Source of the DNA: Chloroflexota bacterium
GTDB taxonomy: Bacteria > Chloroflexota > Dehalococcoidia > DSTF01 > JACRBR01
Reading direction: 5' to 3'
Assembly: GCA_016213125.1 (NCBI GenBank)
Contig: JACRBR010000125.1
Span: 1 to 17,192, forward strand
DNA: 17,192 bases
Shown in pieces: positions 6,068-12,892 of the stretch; position 1 is the stretch's first letter, and the number at the start of each line of letters is the position of its first letter. Below the pieces are notes generated by a model. That model saw only the letters and a list, made by a program, of their open reading frames with translations. It was not told the DNA's origin and ran no database searches. Position numbers and translations under genes: made by a program.

Positions 6068-7420
6068 TCAGCCCACTCCAGCCTTCTGGCGCTCCGGCTC
6101 GAGGGCCACAGTCTCGGTCTCGGTGGACTCCGCCATCTGGTGGCGTTCGTAGTACAGCCGGACGAGCGCATCCGCCAGCTTCTTCGAGTCGTGGCGATAG
6201 CGGTTGTCCTCGGCCACGACGTCGGACTTCACCACGCGCGCGCCATCGAGGTTGATGCGGTCGATCCGCACGGGGTCGGAGTGCCATTCCTCGGGCAGGC
6301 CGCCGTTGTAGTTGCTGTTCGCGAGCACGAAGTCAAACAGATTGCCGTGCAGGTGCTCTTTCAGCGCCGCGAAATGGTCGCTCACGCTGAAGGAATCCGT
6401 CTCACCGTGCTGCGTCGCCACATTGCAGACGTACACCTTCAGTGCCGACGATACCTCGATGGCGCGGCGGATGCCTTCGACCAGCAGGTTCGGCATGACG
6501 CTCGTCATCAGGCTGCCGGGCCCGCAGATGATCATGTCCGCCTGCAGGATGGCGCGGATCGCGTCCGGGTTCGCCTGCGCCGCCGGGAACGGCGACGGGT
6601 CGAGGAAGATCTCCGTGACGTGACCGTGCTCCGTGATGGCCGATTCACCGCGAATCACCTGGCCGCCTTCCGTCCGTGCGCACAGCGTGAGCGAGTGCAG
6701 CGTCGCGGGCAGGATCTGGCCGCGCACCGCCAGGACGCGGCTGGTCTCGCGCACCGCCTCCTCGAAGTTGCCGGCGACATGGGTCATCGCGGCGATGAAC
6801 AGGTTGCCGAAGCTGTGGCCCTCAAGGCCCTCGCCCTCAGAGAAGCGGTACTCGAACAGCTGTGACATCAAGGGCTCGGCGTCAGCCAGCGCGGCGATGT
6901 TCTTTCGGATGTCTCCAGGTGGCAGGACGCCAAGCTCGCGTTGAAGACGGCCCGAGCTCCCGCCGTCATCGGCGATGGAGACGATCGCCGTGATGTTCCC
7001 GGTGTACTCCTTGACGCCGCGCAGGAGTGTCGAGAGGCCGGTCCCACCGCCCAGCACGACGATCTTGGGCCCTCGCCGCAGGTAGCGGTGGTTGTAGATG
7101 ATGTCGACGATGCTCTCGTTCCGCTCCGGCTTGATGAATGCCGAGAGCAGCGACTGGTTCAACTTCCAGACGCTAAAGCCGATGATGCCCAGCGCCGCCG
7201 TGACGAACAGCCCGCCTCGAAAGAACCGGGGCAGGAACTGCAGCGTGGCGTAGTAAACCCAGTCGGGGAAGGTGTAGCTGACGTAGACCTCGCGCAGGAA
7301 GTAGGCGAAGCCCAAACCCATGATGGCCACGCCCACAAGCAGCAGCAGGAGCCACCGCTTGATGTGCATGCCGAAGTAGAACCACTTGATGAAGCTGGGA
7401 TCCCTGATCAACTGGCGCAT
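6068..7420 (-). CDS. yvcK: YvcK/GlmR (CofD-like) family protein with N-terminal membrane anchor
   Basis: YvcK proteins have a CofD-like fold, bind UDP-sugars and control carbon flow into cell-wall precursors. The enzyme-like core begins at residue 119: VVLGGGTGLSTLL (121-133), SIADDGGSSGRL (148-159), PPGDIRKN (167-174), GHSFGNLFIAAM (201-212), and further on CGPGSLMTSVMPNLLV and NVATQHGETD. The 450-residue length exceeds the usual 310-330 because about 115 residues are added at the front, with two hydrophobic helices near 23-41 and 68-88. The core should therefore sit on the cytoplasmic face of the membrane. The usual partners rapZ and whiA are absent here. It lies 61 bp downstream of gatB on the same strand and has its own extended -10 box. 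The C-terminal tail (about 430-450) is charged and probably disordered. Confidence 0.93.
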   Translation of the reverse strand: MRQLIRDPSFIKWFYFGMHIKRWLLLLLVGVAIMGLGFAYFLREVYVSYTFPDWVYYATLQFLPRFFRGGLFVTAALGIIGFSVWKLNQSLLSAFIKPERNESIVDIIYNHRYLRRGPKIVVLGGGTGLSTLLRGVKEYTGNITAIVSIADDGGSSGRLQRELGVLPPGDIRKNIAALADAEPLMSQLFEYRFSEGEGLEGHSFGNLFIAAMTHVAGNFEEAVRETSRVLAVRGQILPATLHSLTLCARTEGGQVIRGESAITEHGHVTEIFLDPSPFPAAQANPDAIRAILQADMIICGPGSLMTSVMPNLLVEGIRRAIEVSSALKVYVCNVATQHGETDSFSVSDHFAALKEHLHGNLFDFVLANSNYNGGLPEEWHSDPVRIDRINLDGARVVKSDVVAEDNRYRHDSKKLADALVRLYYERHQMAESTETETVALEPERQKAGVG

Positions 7421-7430
7421 ATCGCCCGCC

Positions 7431-7436
7431 AGTCTA
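7431..7436 (-). promoter_or_regulatory. Candidate extended -10 box of yvcK (TGCTAGACT)
   Basis: On the minus strand TAGACT (7431-7436) is preceded by TGC, forming an extended -10. It ends ten bases before the yvcK ATG at 7420, so the leader would be only a few bases long. The hexamer is identical to the folD -10 candidate. No convincing -35 is present, which extended -10 promoters can tolerate. yvcK may also be read through from gatB. Confidence 0.4.
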
Positions 7437-7481
7437 GCACAGCCGCGCCCAATGTGAATAGATCAATGATCAATTCTTGGC

Positions 7482-9008
7482 CTACGCTTCCAGCTTCTGT
7501 TTCAGGATCTCGGTGACCGTGTCCGCCTTCGCCCGGCCCTTGCTCTCCCGCATCACCTGGCCCACCAGGAACTTGATCGCCTCCTGCTTGCCCGCGTGGT
7601 AATCCGCCACCGGCTTGGCGTTAGCTGCTATGACCTTGTCGACGATCTTGCTGATCTCGTCTGCCCCGCCGATCTGCTCCAGACCGAGGTCCTTGACGAT
7701 GACGGCAGGCTCGCGCCCCGTGCGGAACATCTCTTCGAACACCGACTTGGCCGTCGCGCCCGTGATCGTTCCTCCCTCAATGAGCGAGATCATAGCATAG
7801 AGGCTTGCGGGAGAGACCTTCGTCTCGGCGATGTCCGTATCAGTTGCGTTAAGTAAACGAGCCAGCTCCACGTTCACCCAGTTGTTGACAAGCCGCGCCG
7901 TGCGCCGCAGGGTTTCGCCGCCCTCGATGGCCGCCGCCGCCATCGCTGCCTCGAAGTAGTCGGCCTTCGCACGCGACTCGACCAGCAGATTGGCGTCGTA
8001 CAGCGGTAGACCGTACTCCGACTGGAACCGCGCTCGTTTCGCGTCCGGCAGCTCCGGCAGGCGGGCGCGGATCTCGGCGACGTAGGCGTCGTCAACAGTC
8101 ACCGGCGGCAGATCCGGCTCCGGGAAGTAGCGGTAGTCGTGCGCCCCTTCTTTCGAGCGCTGGCTAACCGTCTTGCCCTTCGCGTATTCGGTGCCCGTAG
8201 CGTCCCTCTGAGCGCCTTCGACCCACCCCCGCGTCTCCTGGGGGATCGTTCGTCCGGCATCGAGCTCCTCAGTCTGTCGATGAATCTCGTATCGAATCGC
8301 GTTGTACACAGCCGTGAACGAGTTCATGTTCTTCACTTCGACCTTCGCGCCGTACTCCGTCGCGCCGAACGGCCGCAGCGAGATGTTCGCGTCGCAGCGG
8401 AAGTTGCCTTCCTCCATGTTCGCGTTGCTCACGCCGATGTAGCGGAGGATCTGCCGCAGCTTCAGCAGATACTCGCGCGCCTCCTCCGGCGACCGCATGT
8501 CGGGATCGCTCACGACCTCCATCAGCGGCACGCCCGCGCGGTTCATGTCGATGAGGGAGTACCCGTCGCCGGTGCCGTCGTCCTTGTGCGTGAGGCGCGC
8601 CGTATCCTCCTCCAGGTGCGCGCGCGTAATACCGACGCGCCGGGGCTCCTCGCCTTCCACCTTGACCTCGATCCAGCCGTTCTGGGTGAACGGCAGATCG
8701 TACTGCGAGATCTGGTAGCCCTTCAGCAGGTCCGGGTAGGGGTAGTTCTTCCGGTCGAACTTCGCAAAGGCCGGGATCTCGCAGTTCAGCGCCAGCCCCG
8801 TCATGACCGTGAACTCAACGGCCTTGCGGTTCATCACCGGAAGCACGCCCGGCAGCGCCATGCACACGGGGCAGACGTGCGTGTTGGGGGGCGCGTCGGC
8901 GTACGATGCGCTGCAGTCGCAGAACATCTTCCGCGCCGTCAGCAACTGGACGTGCGTCTCCAAACCGATGACGGCCTCGTAGCGGAGGGCGGGGGTTGTC
9001 GTGGTCAT
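7482..9008 (-). CDS. gatB: Asp-tRNA(Asn)/Glu-tRNA(Gln) amidotransferase subunit B
   Basis: GatB is the kinase and tRNA-binding subunit of the GatCAB complex. GatCAB converts misacylated Glu-tRNA(Gln) or Asp-tRNA(Asn) to the amide form in organisms lacking GlnRS or AsnRS. The 508-residue product is full length. It begins EAVIGLETHVQL (11-22) and has four cysteines at 30, 32, 46 and 49 in the zinc-site pattern CDC...CPVC. KFDRKNYPYPDLLKGYQISQ follows near 84-103, and DMNRAGVPLMEVVSDPD carries family signature residues. YRYFPEPDLPP marks the end of the cradle domain, and the last 150 or so residues form the helical and YqeY-like tRNA-binding tail. gatA and gatC are not in this window. The ATG at 9008 fits the family N-terminus, and a strong promoter lies just upstream. 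The gene ends in TAG. Confidence 0.97.
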   Translation of the reverse strand: MTTTTPALRYEAVIGLETHVQLLTARKMFCDCSASYADAPPNTHVCPVCMALPGVLPVMNRKAVEFTVMTGLALNCEIPAFAKFDRKNYPYPDLLKGYQISQYDLPFTQNGWIEVKVEGEEPRRVGITRAHLEEDTARLTHKDDGTGDGYSLIDMNRAGVPLMEVVSDPDMRSPEEAREYLLKLRQILRYIGVSNANMEEGNFRCDANISLRPFGATEYGAKVEVKNMNSFTAVYNAIRYEIHRQTEELDAGRTIPQETRGWVEGAQRDATGTEYAKGKTVSQRSKEGAHDYRYFPEPDLPPVTVDDAYVAEIRARLPELPDAKRARFQSEYGLPLYDANLLVESRAKADYFEAAMAAAAIEGGETLRRTARLVNNWVNVELARLLNATDTDIAETKVSPASLYAMISLIEGGTITGATAKSVFEEMFRTGREPAVIVKDLGLEQIGGADEISKIVDKVIAANAKPVADYHAGKQEAIKFLVGQVMRESKGRAKADTVTEILKQKLEA

Positions 9009-9035
9009 AGGATTCGGCGTGTGCCCTGTGCGGCA

Positions 9036-9064
9036 ACTATAGCAGCGGCGCGATCGCGCAACAA
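9036..9064 (-). promoter_or_regulatory. Promoter of gatB (TTGTTG - 17 bp - TGC-TATAGT)
   Basis: On the minus strand TTGTTG (9059-9064) and TATAGT (9036-9041) are separated by exactly 17 bases, and TGC directly precedes the -10, making it an extended -10 promoter. Transcription would start about 20 bases before the ATG at 9008. This is one of the best-formed promoters in the window. Its -10 hexamer is the same as that of the tRNA-Leu promoter. Confidence 0.6.
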
Positions 9065-9110
9065 TCGGGAACGCGTTTCATAGAACGGACGTCTTGCGCC
9101 AGGGCGGACT

Positions 9111-9187
9111 GTAGCGCGGGCTTTCCAGCCCGCGCGGCTGTCGTGCGATGGCTTCACATCCGTGTAGCGCGGGCCTTCAGCCCATGG
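9111..9187. repeat. Two copies of a palindromic hairpin repeat (GTAGCGCGGGC start)
   Basis: Copy one (9111-9135) starts GTAGCGCGGGC and folds as a perfect nine-pair stem, 9114-9122 with 9127-9135, around TTCC. Copy two (9164-9187) begins with the same 11 bases and keeps a four-pair stem (9171-9174 with 9180-9183) around CTTCA. Copy two overlaps the stop codon and last residues of the receiver-like gene. The 53-bp spacing and shared start show duplication. The elements resemble REP-type dispersed palindromes. A related hairpin with a different stem lies at 13706-13727. Confidence 0.7.
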
Positions 9188-9563
9188 GGCCGTCGCCCGG
9201 CGCCTCGACGTTCTCGCCCGTGATCTGACCGATGAGCTCCGGCAGCTCCTCGACAAGCTGCGACCGCGCGACCGCCAGGTCCGCCCCCGCCTGCCGCGCC
9301 GCCCTGAGCGTCGTGGCCTCCGTGTGCCGCCCGAACGCGAGCACCGCCGTCCCGACGGCCTTCGCCCCGCGGATCACCGTCTCGGCATCGAGGCCGATGG
9401 CATGCAGGTCGACGATGACGATCGCCGGACGGCGGGCGAGCGCGTCCCGCGCCGACACAGGTGTGTCCGCCACCTCCGTATCGAATCCCAGCGCCCGCGC
9501 CGCCGCCTCGATCCGCAGCTGGAACATCAGGTCGGGCACGGCGATCACGGCAAGCTTGCTCAT
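9177..9563 (-). CDS. Degenerate response-regulator receiver-like protein
   Basis: The 128-residue product has the alternating strand-helix pattern of a CheY-like receiver domain. It starts KLAVIAVPDLMFQLRIEAAA, has an Asp at 52 at the end of the third strand (AIVIVDLHAIGLD) where the phospho-acceptor normally sits, and ends with a helix and a short Gly-rich tail. The other active-site residues look altered. The usual acidic pair near the first strand is reduced to one Asp (11), the Ser/Thr after strand four is absent in VLAFGRHTE, and the Lys of the last strand is replaced in LAVARSQL. It may signal without phosphorylation or act only in protein contacts. No kinase or output domain is nearby. 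The last codons and stop lie within a palindromic repeat. A TACCCT box six bases before the ATG supports the start. Confidence 0.7.
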   Translation of the reverse strand: MSKLAVIAVPDLMFQLRIEAAARALGFDTEVADTPVSARDALARRPAIVIVDLHAIGLDAETVIRGAKAVGTAVLAFGRHTEATTLRAARQAGADLAVARSQLVEELPELIGQITGENVEAPGDGPMG

Positions 9564-9569
9564 GCCATC

Positions 9570-9575
9570 AGGGTA
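9570..9575 (-). promoter_or_regulatory. Candidate extended -10 box of the receiver-like gene (TGCTACCCT)
   Basis: On the minus strand TACCCT (9570-9575) is preceded by TGC and ends six bases before the ATG at 9563. It matches the TANNNT leaderless pattern found at acpS and the cysteine desulfurase. No Shine-Dalgarno is present. The hexamer itself is a poor match to TATAAT. Confidence 0.35.
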
Positions 9576-9606
9576 GCAGCACGCGAGCAGGGTGGCGGAT
9601 GCACCG

Positions 9607-9615
9607 TGATATAGT
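9607..9615 (+). promoter_or_regulatory. Extended -10 promoter of tRNA-Leu (TGATATAGT)
   Basis: TG (9607-9608), one base, then TATAGT (9610-9615) form an extended -10 element. It is about 35 bases before the first tRNA base at 9651, leaving a short leader to be processed. No matching -35 is seen. The hexamer equals that of the gatB promoter. Confidence 0.5.
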
Positions 9616-9650
9616 CGGGCTGTCCGTACTGCGTTGCGGTGTCAGCACGT

Positions 9651-9737
9651 GCCGGGGTGGCGGAACTGGCATACGCAGCGGACTTAAAATCCGCCGGTCG
9701 CAAGACCTTGTGGGTTCGAGTCCCACCCCCGGTACCA
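9651..9737 (+). tRNA. tRNA-Leu, anticodon UAA
   Basis: The 87-base cloverleaf has acceptor arm GCCGGGG (9651-9657) pairing with CCCCGGT (9727-9733) through a first G-U pair. It then has a discriminator A and an encoded CCA at 9735-9737. The anticodon stem GCGGA/TCCGC encloses the loop CTTAAAA, placing TAA at 9685-9687. A long variable arm (GGTCGCAAGACC) and the T-arm GTGGGTTCGAGTCCCAC complete it. The long variable arm and the UAA anticodon identify leucine, reading UUA and, by wobble, UUG. Confidence 0.97.
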
Positions 9738-9769
9738 ATACAGCCCGCTCTCAGTCCGAGGTGCGCTGC

Positions 9770-11293
9770 TTGGCGATCGAGTCTACAGCCACGCACGAGC
9801 CAGCCGACCGCAACCGACCAAGGGCCTGGGCGCGACCTTCCCCGGGCGTCTGGCTCGGCGCGCTCGTTGGTGTTGCGGGCGTCGCGAGCCGGTTCTGGCA
9901 CCTCGGCAGCAAGAATCTGTGGCTGGACGAAGTCTGGAGTTGGAGAGCGGCAAACATGCCGCTGCCGGACATGGTCGACTGGACGCAGCAGGATATCCAT
10001 CCTCCGCTCTACTATGGCCTTCTCCACTACTGGGTGCTTGGCTTTGGGAACAGCGAGGCGGATCTGCGCGCACTGTCGGCGTTGGCGGGAGGCCTCACGA
10101 TCCTGCTCCTCGTGGCGATCAGCTTTCGCATCGAAGGCGCGCTGCTGTCCGCCGCTGCCGGCCTGGCCCTCGTCCTCAATGCGCCCCACATCTATATCTC
10201 CCAGGAGGCGAGGATGTACTCGCTAGAGGGATTCTTGGCGTTGTCGTCGTCGGTCGCTCTCGGGACGGCGCTGCGTCGCGGCGCCTCGCTGCCGTGGTTC
10301 GCTGCATATGCCCTCCTTGCCACGGCACTGGCGTACACACATTACACCGGCCTGCTCTTGATCGGCCTTCAAGGCGTGATCGGTGCCGGTTTCGCAATGC
10401 GTTCACTTCGCAGAGAGCAGGGCTGGAGGCTGCCACTCCTTGTCGCCATCAGCTTTGGCTTCGTGGGGCTCGCGTTCGTGCCTTGGCTCCCGACGTTCGT
10501 GGATCACGTTCACAGGGGCGCAGGTGATGGACACGTGCCGGATCCAACACTCGACTATGTGATCGGCGTGTGGAGATCTGCATTCGCCTTGGATCGGGCC
10601 CGGGACGCATGGCTTGCCGTCGCGCTGCCCGTCGCCATTCTGGGATCGTACGGCGTCTTGTCGCGCTGGCGAGATCCGCTTGTACTCTGCGTCACTGCGG
10701 TGGCTGTCGTTCCCGCCGCTGAGCTCGCGTTCTCGCTCTATAACGAGCCGGTCTTCGACTTGAAGCGAGTGGCGCCGTTCACGCCGGGCCTGGCCTTTAT
10801 CTTTGGCTTGGCTGTCGTTGAGTTTCGCCGATACCTTCGCACCGTCCTGGATCTGCCAAGTGCCGCCGCTTCAGCGCTCGGCGCGCTCGCCATCCTGGTC
10901 GCCGTCCTCGTCATGTCCGTTGCTGCGTCCGATCAGTATCGGGTCGACCCGCCCGAAAACTGGAGAGCCGTAAGCCAACACATCGAAGAGTCGCACGCTG
11001 GCACGGCCTTCGTGTACAAGGGCTACCTGACGGCACACCTCTCGTACTACCTGGGAGAGGGCACGCCCCTGGTGCCGCTTTCGCACGAACAGATCGCACT
11101 CGCCAGGACCGGCCAGCCGCCCATTTCGCTCACGACGAACGACGTAGTGCTGCTCGTCTTGGGCCGAGTGACCGACGTTGATCAGCAACGCATCGTGACG
11201 TCGCTCGGGCCCTACTTCACGGTGTCCGAGGCCTGGACGGCGGACGAACGGATCTGGGTGTACGCACTGCAAGCTCGCGTGGCGGCCCCTTGA
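9770..11293 (+). CDS. GT39-family (ArnT/PMT-like) integral membrane glycosyltransferase
   Basis: This is a GT-C type transferase expected to move a sugar from a polyprenyl-phosphate carrier to a lipid, glycan or protein on the outer face of the cytoplasmic membrane. The acceptor is unknown. The signature is NLWLDEVWSW near residues 49-58, with the catalytic-type Asp53-Glu54 in the first external loop, and QQDIHPPLYYGLLHYW near 73-88. About ten hydrophobic helices follow, then a soluble tail of about 100 residues (PENWRAVSQHIEE onward). The open frame runs back through the tRNA, so the start must be inside. I chose TTG at 9770 because GAGG at 9758-9761 sits eight bases upstream; GTG at 9761 has no such site. 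This gives 507 residues. It begins 33 bp after tRNA-Leu and may share its transcript. Confidence 0.85.
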   Translation: MAIESTATHEPADRNRPRAWARPSPGVWLGALVGVAGVASRFWHLGSKNLWLDEVWSWRAANMPLPDMVDWTQQDIHPPLYYGLLHYWVLGFGNSEADLRALSALAGGLTILLLVAISFRIEGALLSAAAGLALVLNAPHIYISQEARMYSLEGFLALSSSVALGTALRRGASLPWFAAYALLATALAYTHYTGLLLIGLQGVIGAGFAMRSLRREQGWRLPLLVAISFGFVGLAFVPWLPTFVDHVHRGAGDGHVPDPTLDYVIGVWRSAFALDRARDAWLAVALPVAILGSYGVLSRWRDPLVLCVTAVAVVPAAELAFSLYNEPVFDLKRVAPFTPGLAFIFGLAVVEFRRYLRTVLDLPSAAASALGALAILVAVLVMSVAASDQYRVDPPENWRAVSQHIEESHAGTAFVYKGYLTAHLSYYLGEGTPLVPLSHEQIALARTGQPPISLTTNDVVLLVLGRVTDVDQQRIVTSLGPYFTVSEAWTADERIWVYALQARVAAP

Positions 11294-11315
11294 TCTCGTC
11301 GCGCTAGATACGGTG

Positions 11316-11804
11316 TCAGGCTGGCATCGCTTGCCTGATCGATCCCGCCAATTCGTCCAGGCGCGCGTCGCTCAAGGTAAGGAGGGCCTGCCCGCCCCTC
11401 AGATCCATCGCCGCGAACTGCTGTTTCTCGAACGGCGTCCCGGCCGGACAGGGGCAGACGTGGATGTGTAGATGGGCGTTTCGTTCCGGGCTGCCGAGCG
11501 ATGCGATGTACATGCGCATGGCGCCGGTGGCGTCGGCGACTGCTCGCGCAAGGTCGCGGACGACTCGCTGAAGGTGCGCCCATTCTTCCAAAGAAAGGTC
11601 CATCTCGAACCGTTCATCGTGGCGCTTTGGACAGACGATCGTGTAGCCCTCCTGGCTCGGGAACTGGTTCAGGAAGGCGATGACACTATCATCTTCGTAC
11701 ACAATGCGCGGATTGGGGAACAGCGGACGTCCTTCGACGATCCGGCAGACGAAACACGCCGACCGCGTGACCCTGTCGTACCAGGTGCTGAGTTCGCTCT
11801 TCAT
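11316..11804 (-). CDS. HIT-family nucleotide-binding protein
   Basis: The 162-residue protein carries the histidine triad NAHLHIHVCPCP near 117-128, whose middle His attacks phosphate in nucleotide hydrolases and transferases of this superfamily. Upstream features also fit: CFVCRIVEG (17-25) gives the CxxC zinc pair usual in this branch, and VYEDDSVIAFLNQFPSQEGYTIVCPKRH is the N-terminal substrate-binding half of the fold. The C-terminal stretch of about 35 residues after the triad is less conserved. It is soluble and cytoplasmic. The substrate cannot be told from sequence; dinucleoside polyphosphate or AMP-conjugate hydrolysis is typical. It lies 48 bp downstream of the SDR gene on the same strand and converges with the glycosyltransferase 22 bp away. 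No strong ribosome binding site precedes the ATG. Confidence 0.9.
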   Translation of the reverse strand: MKSELSTWYDRVTRSACFVCRIVEGRPLFPNPRIVYEDDSVIAFLNQFPSQEGYTIVCPKRHDERFEMDLSLEEWAHLQRVVRDLARAVADATGAMRMYIASLGSPERNAHLHIHVCPCPAGTPFEKQQFAAMDLRGGQALLTLSDARLDELAGSIRQAMPA

Positions 11805-11852
11805 GTCCGAGACCGCTTTCGTTGGCGCGCGCGTGCACGCCGCCTGCAGGCC

Positions 11853-12707
11853 CTAGATCTGCGAGTACCCCGACCCCGGGAAGTCCACGCCGATCCCCAC
11901 CCCGCCCTCGATCCACCCGAACTCCTTCAAGATCTGCTGGCTGTACGTCACGCGGCCCGACACCTTCTCCAGCGGCGCCGTCGCCAGCAGCAGCGCCGCC
12001 TTCGCCATGATCGATGTCGGCTCGCCGCGCGGGTCGTCCATTCCCGACACCAGCCTGTGGTGCACCGTCCCCGGCGTCGGTACCACCTGCGACGGCGAGA
12101 AGCACGTCACCGACACTCCGTTGTCGTACACCTCCGCCGCCAGGCCCTGCGTGAACCGCTCCAGTGCCGCCTTCTCCGAGCCGTAGCAGGTGCCGCCGGC
12201 CCCGCGCCGCATGTTGCCCTCGCCGTACGGTCCCCGTCCCGGCCCGATTGCCGCGCCCGACGATACGTTGACGATGCTGCCGCTCCCCCGCGCGACCATG
12301 TCCTGCAGCACTTCGCGCGAGAGGATGAACGGCGCGTGGAAGTTCACCGCCCACGACCGCATCCAGCGGTTGGTGGGGTAGTCCTTGATCGGGATGAAGT
12401 ACGTCAGCGCGGCGTTGTTCACCAGCACGTCGATCGGTCCGTACGTGTCGCGCGCCGTCTTCACCAGCCGCAGGCAGTCCTCCTCGATGGAGAGGTCCAC
12501 CGCGACGGGCGTCGCCTCGCCCCCGGCCGCCTTAATGTCGGCCAACGTCTTCTCGAGCGAGCCCTCCAGCGGGTGCTCGCCCTCCCGCATGGTGCGTGCG
12601 GCGCAGGCCACCTTCCCGCCCTCGGCCGCGAACAGCCGTGCGATCTCCGCGCCGATCCCGCGGCTGGTTCCGGTCACGATGCAGACCTTGCCGTCGAGCT
12701 TACCCAT
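11853..12707 (-). CDS. Short-chain dehydrogenase/reductase (SDR) family oxidoreductase
   Basis: The 284-residue protein is a classical SDR that would oxidise or reduce an alcohol/carbonyl with NAD(P). It has the dinucleotide-binding TGTSRGIG (12-19), the structural NNAA (97-100, usually NNAG), the catalytic Ser in NVSSGAA (147-153), and the catalytic pair Tyr175 and Lys179 in CYGSEKAALERF. A Gly/Arg-rich insertion near 156-172, just before the catalytic Tyr, is longer than in typical members and would lie close to the active site. The final 60 residues after PSQVVPTPG form the substrate-binding lid. The ATG is well supported by AGGAGG (12715-12720 on the complement) seven bases upstream. The substrate is unknown. 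The gene may form an operon with the HIT protein. Confidence 0.93.
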   Translation of the reverse strand: MGKLDGKVCIVTGTSRGIGAEIARLFAAEGGKVACAARTMREGEHPLEGSLEKTLADIKAAGGEATPVAVDLSIEEDCLRLVKTARDTYGPIDVLVNNAALTYFIPIKDYPTNRWMRSWAVNFHAPFILSREVLQDMVARGSGSIVNVSSGAAIGPGRGPYGEGNMRRGAGGTCYGSEKAALERFTQGLAAEVYDNGVSVTCFSPSQVVPTPGTVHHRLVSGMDDPRGEPTSIMAKAALLLATAPLEKVSGRVTYSQQILKEFGWIEGGVGIGVDFPGSGYSQI

Positions 12708-12727
12708 GTCCGTGCCTCCTGTGTGTC

Positions 12728-12770
12728 CGTGCGCGTGTGCGCGCCGCGTGTGCGTGCCGCATGTGTGCGC
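12728..12770. repeat. Alternating purine-pyrimidine tract (three runs), potential Z-DNA
   Basis: The bases alternate pyrimidine-purine without a break over 12728-12744 (17), 12745-12757 (13) and 12758-12770 (13). Each junction is a CC step that shifts the phase. The steps are CG, TG and one AT, the classes most prone to left-handed DNA. It occupies the divergent gap between the SDR and MOSC genes, just upstream of the SDR ribosome binding site. The remainder of the gap (12771-12892) holds a short direct repeat TCGCAAGC and no gene. Confidence 0.6.
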
Positions 12771-12892
12771 CCCAGATCATGCCACGCCCCCGCCGTAACT
12801 TCGAGCCGTTCGCAAGCTACTCGCAAGCCGCTCGCCCGCCCATCCGATAAGGTGTACTCCCGCCGGGCGACGCGGCCCGGCCGCGCTGGAGC

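Noticed and set aside
5950..7458. CGCGCC(C)AATGTGAA found on both sides of yvcK (5950-5963 and 7444-7458)
   Set aside because: It could mark flanking direct repeats of an inserted segment, but it is only about 14 bases with an indel. The yvcK region matches its neighbours in composition and there is no integrase or terminal inverted repeat.
9461..9769. The upstream part of the long open frame leading into the glycosyltransferase
   Set aside because: This part crosses the tRNA-Leu gene and lies antisense to the receiver-like gene. The protein is taken to start at the TTG at 9770.
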